NCBI GenBank assembly: GCA_032622095.1
Contig: CP136067.1
Location: forward strand, 78,146,705-78,210,704
Direction: 5' to 3'
From: Siphonodentalium dalli
Taxonomy: Eukaryota > Mollusca > Scaphopoda > Gadilida > Siphonodentaliidae
Length of the DNA: 64,000 bases
Made by a program: the position numbers and the translations under genes. The notes below the pieces were generated by a model that was not told the origin of the DNA, did no database searches, and was given only the letters and a program-made list of their open reading frames with translations. Position 1 is the stretch's first letter; every line of letters starts with the position of its first letter. Positions 57,854 to 64,000 of the stretch are shown here, piece after piece.

Positions 57854-58258
57854 TTTGTGGGTACCCGTTTCAATGTGAAGGACACCTCGGGCGGAAAAAC
57901 TGACCCGATGAAAATCTCCCCCATTCCTAGGAAGCCCTAAGTACGAACAGAGACATAAGGATCACACAACACGCTCATGTCTGGACACAGACACAACACG
58001 CTCATGTCTGGACACAGGCACGCTCTTTATCAACGACACTGCGGATACGAACGCTCTTTAACTATCACGCGATTAACCCCATAATTTCAAGACGGCGGCA
58101 GTAGAAATGGAGAATGAGTGCTCGGAGCTTCTTAAAAGCAATGCGACGACACTTCATCTTGGTTTTTACCCTTAGATAGGAAGTTTGGTCGAAATCCGTC
58201 CGGCAGTTTTCCCTTTCATAGCTAACACACAGACAGAAGTCCCAAAATATATATTAGA
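57515..58258 (-). mobile_element. HINE-C unit 3 of concatemer
   Basis: CTAG and HINE-C hairpin at 57515, receptor-like GGTCA repeats, (TA)n at ~57824-57850 and right-end AAAATATATATTAGA at 58258. Then the interrupted HINE-D monomer resumes with TCATCACCATGATATAAGG. Confidence 0.75.
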
Positions 58259-60997
58259 TCATCACCATGATATAAGGAATCTGATGATGTGGTTTAAATA
58301 TATCAAGAGTCAGGGATGCACGGAAGGGGAGAGGGGTACCAAAATTTAAAAACTAAGTTTAGCACCGAGGGACCATCTAGATGGCACCAAACGGTCTACT
58401 AGGGGTAACTTTTTACTAGAAAGATAATGGTGTGGGTTATAATTTTCTAAAGTGACGCCGTTGTCAGGGGCAGAACAGGGGAAGGGGGTGGAAAAAATGT
58501 TTGCCGCCGATTGCCATAAAACTTTTATATAATCATGCCCATGATATGAGGAATCTAATGGTGTTGTTTAACTACGTCAAACGTGGCGTAATTCGCGCCA
58601 GGGGTGCACGGAAGGGGAGAGGAGTGCCAAAATTGATAAAACGAATTTTAGCGCCGATTTCCACCAAATTGATAAATATTCTTCTCCATGATACAAGGAA
58701 TCTAATTCTGCGATTTAAAGACTCGAAATTGCTGTCGTTTTGATGAAAGATTGTGGGAGGGCACCCAATCAATTAGATAAGAATGGGTTTAGTCGCCGAT
58801 TGCCACCACACTTATACACTATCATCCCCATGGTATGAGGAGTCTAATGGTGTGGCTTAAATATGTCAAAAGTGGTGTCATTCGAGTCAGGGTTGAACTG
58901 TAAGGCAGATGGGCACCAAAATTTCCAAAAATTTCCACCAAAGTGATACGCATTCTCATCCAAAATACGAGGAGTCTGATCGTGTAATTTAAAGACGCCA
59001 TGTTGGTGCTGTTTTTTTGGGTGAGAGATGTGGGTTAGTGGGCACTAACTTTGATCAAAATTGGTTTATCAGGAGTCTAATTGTGTGGTTAAAGGATGTC
59101 ACAAGCTGTCACAAGTGGGGCCATTCGAGTCATGATGCATAGGGGTGAGAGGAACGCAAAAAAGACGAACAATATGTTTAGCGCTGATTTCCACCAGATT
59201 GATACATATTCTCCGTGATACGAGAAACTAATCGTGTGGTTTAGATACGCCAAATTGGTGCTGTTTGGATGAGAGATATGGGGGGGGGGGCCATAAATTT
59301 TATACGAATTTGTACACTCGCCAATTTTATACAAAAACTTATACAATATCATCCACACGGTATATCAGGAGTCTAATGGGGTGGCTTGAAGCTGTCAAAA
59401 GTTGCGTCATTCGAGTCGAGGGTGCACTGAAAGGGAGAGGGGCACCAACATTGATAAAAATAATGTTAGCGCCAATTTGCACCAAATTAGCACCAAACTT
59501 ATAAATATTTATCTCCACGATATCAGGAGTCTAATTGTGTGCTTTAAAGATGTCAAAACTGGTGTAATTCGAGACAGGGGTCCAAAGAGGGCGAGAGAGA
59601 CACACGAATAGATAAACAATATATTTGGCGCCGATTTCCACCAGATTGGTACATATTCTCTGTGATACGAGGAATCTAATCATGTGGTTTAACTACGCCA
59701 AATTAGTACAGTTTGGGTGGGAGATGTGGGGCCTTAAATCTGATACGAATTTGTATACTCGCCAATTTTAAACAATTTTATATATATTCATCTCCATAAT
59801 GAGTCTTAGTTTGTGGTTTAATGATGTCAAATGTTGCGCGCTTGAGTCCGAAATAGGGACGGGTGGGTCACCACAACTGATATAAATATGTTTAGTGCCA
59901 ATTAACATCAAATTCATACACGTTCTTCTCAAATAATACGAGGAATAAAATCGTACGTAAAATGTCACATTTGGTGCCTAGATATATTTGCAAATATATG
60001 TCTGTCTGTATGTGTTCTATATATTACTTCACGGGGTACAATCGAGGTGACACCAAGGAGTTCAAACTGTGGTCACATTTTGCAAGGAAGATAATGGTGC
60101 ATGTTAAAATATTAGAATAGCTCATGTTAATATTATAACACAATTGAGTCTGCCCCATTCAATATAGTTTCCACACAAAAGTTACAAGAGATATGGAAAT
60201 GCATATAAGGCCTGTTCAACAATTGTGGTCACAGTGTGCCGTCGAGTATAATGTTTGAAATAAAAGAAAACGGAGTCAGTGGCACATGACTTTTCAGGAT
60301 CCTCCAATCCTGACATCTGACAATGTTATATCTGCCCAAAATACAGAGGATATCATTCATGTTTAGAACAGACTCATCGCCTAACATACAAAAACTCAAA
60401 ATCTCATTCTGCGTCGGGCACATGCAGCTGATATAGAAGCATAACAAAATTTCTTTTAAACTGAGAATAATTAGCCAGTATATAGCAAAATGGACAGAGG
60501 AGCACTGGGACATTTCATTAAAGTATCTGTATCTTCGTGGAGATTTGATAACCAGGTGTCCTTAGTCAAACCCACTAGATTGATTGATACGTCTCTTTAT
60601 TACATGATCCTACGCTTATTCCATTCAATAAACCCATTCTATAAATTCTGATATTAAACGTCGTTTGATAACAAGAAATAGTGCCAGGTAACCTTTGACA
60701 TCCTGTTTGTCGTCTATTTACTTTACATAAGCTATGTCTCAAAATACTATGGCTTCCAATATTTTTCCAGCAAGCAATAATGAATGAAGAGTTGGAAAAG
60801 TTCTGTCATTAATTATACGCCTTAAAATACGCCAAAGAGTCTTTATTTAGCTGGGACTATTTCTTTACGTGGACAAACAACGCATACTTACGTGAAACGT
60901 CATCGCATGCCTTATATAAGCAGATGTTAGTTTATCGTCCCATTTGTTGATTTATTATGTATGTTTTGTGTAGCTTTTGGATCATGTAATAAATACA

Positions 60998-61149
60998 ATC
61001 TACAACTCGTCCCCAGTTTATAGCGGAATTTACAAAATTCGTCCGGTAAATTAAGTCTTGACCTCGCCAAAGGCTCGGTCCAGACCTAATTTACTGGACT
61101 CGTTTTGCAAATCATGAATTTCGCTATAAACTGGGGACTCGCTGTAGAT
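60998..61149. mobile_element. ~150-bp hairpin MITE
   Basis: Imperfect palindrome: CTCGTCCCCAGTTTATAGCG (61007-61026) pairs with CGCTATAAACTGGGGACTCG near its right end, and GGTAAATTAAGTC pairs with GACCTAATTTACT in the centre. Absent from the corresponding part of HINE-D copy 1. Confidence 0.8.
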
Positions 61150-61504
61150 CCTCTATATGTAAAACTCAATTGTCGTCTTTTATTTTTGCGAACTAATGTG
61201 CTCAGATTCATGTTATAACGTATGAAGTTTACGCAGTTGTAAATAAATAAATAGTTATTTATTGGTGCGACGGATTAATCGCGATAAACAAAATGACAAT
61301 CGCTCCGACCCGACAAGGTGAGCTACTACTTATATTCCGTGTGTATACATAAGAATCATGTTTTGTGATGCTATTTGGGTATATAATTTATGAGAACATG
61401 TGTAATGCTTTGAACAAGAGTATCCTCTATTCCCATCATATATCCATAATATGCAGAGGGGTTCACATTACTTTAACATGGGGAACGCCGGGTAACCCTG
61501 CTAG

Positions 61505-63260
61505 TATTATATATATACAACCAGTGGATGAGAGTAAAACACCGGGCTATGTATAAATAAGAGCACCCAAGAGGAAATGTTTTCACTTGGAGTTAGGAAT
61601 ATATATCAAGAACTCATAACAGGTAATATAATAGCGTGAAGACAAAGAAACCATGCACACACCTACACTCTAATGGGTGTAGTTGAAGCACAGGAGCTTG
61701 GAATTTGGTCAAAACCACTCTTTTATTGGCGGAACCACCACCCGGGACCAAAGGTCACGGAAGGAACGAAACAGAAAATTGTTGCCACCTATTTTGAACT
61801 CAACTGTATTCCTACAAAACATATATTTTCACTAAAAACTTTTGGTACCTCTTACACCTTAGATGCCAATCTACAACATTCCATAGGTATATTTTTCCAG
61901 TTCTTCGAAAACCTCACTTTATTTCGGTAATGTATTGTAAATTCACCAACGAACACAAATCTGCTACACCTACATCACCCGTTCTAGAATCTGAATGACA
62001 AATGGCACAAAACCATTTTTCCGGAATAACAAAGTCGGAACGAAATAAAATCGAAACCTAAATTTAAAGCCCGCGAAATTCAAAAATATTTGAAAGTGCG
62101 TGCGGTTTTCGAACTTAGGCGCCAGAAAACTTAAATCTGTTTATGTTTGCGTCATACTATGCGCGTTTTTGAAGATCTAATCCTGATGTTTTGTGCATTT
62201 TCCTGAAAATGTCTGTATTTTTCTGTGTCTGCTGTTCTTCATTAGACTGAATGGTAATTTGTACATATATTTCATATTTAATTTATTTCTATTTATGGCA
62301 CGACCACCTGGTATTGTTTTTTTCTTCTTGTTTTATGTTCGTTATGTACAGGTAGGCCTATATGTACTACTTGACTTTGTAATGCTACTGGTTGCAATGA
62401 TTGGTCATACAGGGACCAAAACTCTCTAGCTCCCTCTCTCTCTCTCATAGGAGCTTGTGTCGCGCTCCGTTGTATAGGCCTAAAATATCCATCATATTAT
62501 AGTAATAGTAATCAACCAACTGATTACTGGTCGAATATCCCGAAGTAGAAGAAAAAGATATATAGACTCACGGGGAGGCCTGGTATATATGCCTATGCAT
62601 GAAGCGATTCCTTTGTGCGTTTTGGTGCAGATTCGTTGCCAGAATATCTTAATTATTTCCACATCAAATGCTGTTTTTTACTAGTTCTGACGAACAAATA
62701 TATGTCTTAGTTGATGAGAGAAGACATTTTTCTTGAGTTAGGTAACGATATTGGCCATGCATATATAGAACGAGTGTTTAGTTTCGCGAAATTCAAATTT
62801 GTCAATGTAGGGTACAAAAACTCGCCATTAATATGCCAAATACAGTAACAAAATGTAATAAGATTCTTTAATGTAAGAGCACAAAATTAACCTGCGTATT
62901 CTTCACAGTATACGTTTTATTTGTGCGTTTGCAAGTTGTATATAATACAAACTGGTTTACCGAATAACTAGTTTATAAATTTGAGTTAGTTATAAACTCG
63001 CTAACATAAATTTTATTTAATAAGCAACTATAAGTATTGTCAACTGTACCGGTACCAGGATCTATAAATAGTATTCGTGACTCGTGTGTCGTAACGAATC
63101 AGCACCAAAACTCTCAAAGAATGGCTTTATGCATATGATTATATAGCCTGTGCTCATAGATTGGAAATTCAATTTTTAAATTCAAGACAGCTAGCCACCA
63201 TCGGCATTGTTTTTCTCAAAATCAAAAATACCAAAAAAATATTTAAAACATTACTTAATG
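61505..63260. other. AT-rich DNA, no gene recognised
   Basis: One 85-codon plus frame (61673-61930) and smaller ones show no recognisable motif. A short CT repeat lies at 62432-62446. Confidence 0.5.
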
Positions 63261-63267
63261 TAACTTT

Positions 63268-63740
63268 CGCTGATGGGGTCACTGTCACAAGGCTCCGCGA
63301 TCCGATCACATTCGTAGCCAGGTTTATTAATCGATCACAAATGTAGCCAGCTTTTCTATGGCGATCACATTTGTAGCCAGCTTTTCATATTCAGGCGAGC
63401 CTCAATGAATACGATCAGGTTAATCTAATTTTTCTGAGTTGATGGATGAAAACAACTTGAATTTAGTTTTGATATAAGTTCATTTATAACCTGATGTTTC
63501 GGATCAATGTCGTTGGAATGCTCGAATTATATTCCAATATAAGTTGATAAACGAAGTCAGTTTTTGGAGCATGACGACGACATTTTAGTCACGAACGTGA
63601 TGACGTCATATTTCGGGCAATATAAACCACGAATTAGAAAAGCTGACTACGAATGTGATCGCCGGTGAAATAAGCTGGCTACACTGGCTACGAATGTGAC
63701 CGTCACTGACCGGAGTCTTGTGACAATGACCCCATCGGCG
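63268..63740. mobile_element. 473-bp TIR MITE with 7-bp TSD
   Basis: Flanked by TAACTTT (63261-63267 and 63741-63747). The left end CGCTGATGGGGTCACTGTCA mirrors TGACCCCATCGGCG at the right. Arms of ~110 bp share GATCACATTCGTAGCCAG sub-repeats. No coding capacity. Confidence 0.8.
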
Positions 63741-63766
63741 TAACTTTCATGGTCGATGAAACGAGT

Positions 63767-63994
63767 GGCTGAAATCCGACGGCGGCCATGTTTCTATGAC
63801 TAATTACACGACGATCGCACCAATGTTACAGTCTCTAGCAATGATTCGTTCTCATTTTAATACCAATGTCATGACCCATGAACAATTTAACGATGATCGG
63901 TTCATCGACATAGGCCTAGGCTCTAGACAGTGTTATTGATTTAATTATATATGCGGTGTTGTCGCTGAAATCCGACGGCGGCCATGTTTCTTTG
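63767..63994. repeat. Short direct repeat pair
   Basis: GAAATCCGACGGCGGCCATG occurs at ~63772 and ~63967, ~195 bp apart. Significance unknown. Confidence 0.6.
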
Positions 63995-64000
63995 AGAATT

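Larger units (their letters stand above)
55885..61504 (+). mobile_element. HINE-D copy 2, interrupted by a HINE concatemer
   Basis: The 5' terminus TCTATATTTGCTAATG at 55885 and (TCTG)n match copy 1. The central ~145-bp monomers run to ~60000 with a second TCTG tract at 59999. The 3' end GAACGCCGGGTAACCCTGCTAG with CTAG at 61501-61504 is followed by T. The 2163-bp insertion at 56096-58258 and an extra segment including a hairpin (60998-61149) are absent from copy 1. Confidence 0.7.

Overview
This is a eukaryotic, almost certainly animal, genomic window that is nearly all transposable-element DNA. No host gene can be supported. The best guess for the organism is a marine lophotrochozoan, most likely a bivalve mollusc. 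The basis is the AT-rich background, abundant non-autonomous Helitrons with (ACAG)n or (TCTG)n microsatellites and satellite-like cores, repeats ending in (ACGG)n with CCCCCGAAA-type hairpins, and a CR1-like element carrying an N-terminal 2A-like peptide. This identification is inference.

Layout. (1) About 1-21410 is an unbroken head-to-tail array of some 20 non-autonomous Helitron-like units, all with the Helitron 3' end on the left, so Helitron-sense is the minus strand. I call two families HINE-A (122-bp tandem core, NRF-1-like palindrome in each monomer) and HINE-B (long AT-rich interior). Each unit starts with CTAG plus a hairpin (the 3' end) and stops at a TCT..TATATTTTG-type 5' end, directly abutting the next CTAG. 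One HINE-B unit is split by a 5.75-kb CR1-like retrotransposon (4376-10124, minus strand) with an 11-bp target-site duplication. (2) About 21660-26950 holds a degenerate autonomous Helitron on the minus strand (Rep 24043-26514, Pif1-type helicase 22264-23967, N-terminal NLS and 23-aa repeats 26435-26827). Its candidate 3' hairpin resembles that of HINE-A. (3) About 26950-32334 is a scrambled tandem array (family E) mixed with HINE-A pieces. It ends at a canonical Helitron 5' terminus at 32334.

(4) 32335-41216 is lower-copy AT-rich DNA. It contains two decayed reverse transcriptase fragments, a 485-bp tandem duplication, a short tandem array and a TTAA-flanked MITE. (5) 41217-44329 and 55885-61504 are two plus-strand copies of a third Helitron-like family, HINE-D. 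The second copy is interrupted at 56096-58258 by a three-unit HINE-C/A/C concatemer inserted exactly between A and T without duplication. (6) 44735-53340 is a threefold tandem repeat of a ~1.45-kb unit. Every unit carries a TTAA-flanked MITE (family F), and the first unit is also invaded by a 3.83-kb element with ~1-kb inverted arms. A decayed GIY-YIG endonuclease of Penelope-like type follows at 53371. (7) The right end holds a ~150-bp hairpin MITE (60998-61149) and a TIR MITE with a 7-bp TSD (63268-63740).

How the parts relate. The autonomous Helitron could be the source of the replication protein that moved the HINE families, but the copy here is dead. The concatemers fit rolling-circle replication that ran past the terminator and was integrated as multimers. 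Many short open frames in the HINE-A arrays are by-products of the 122-bp repeat and are not treated as genes.
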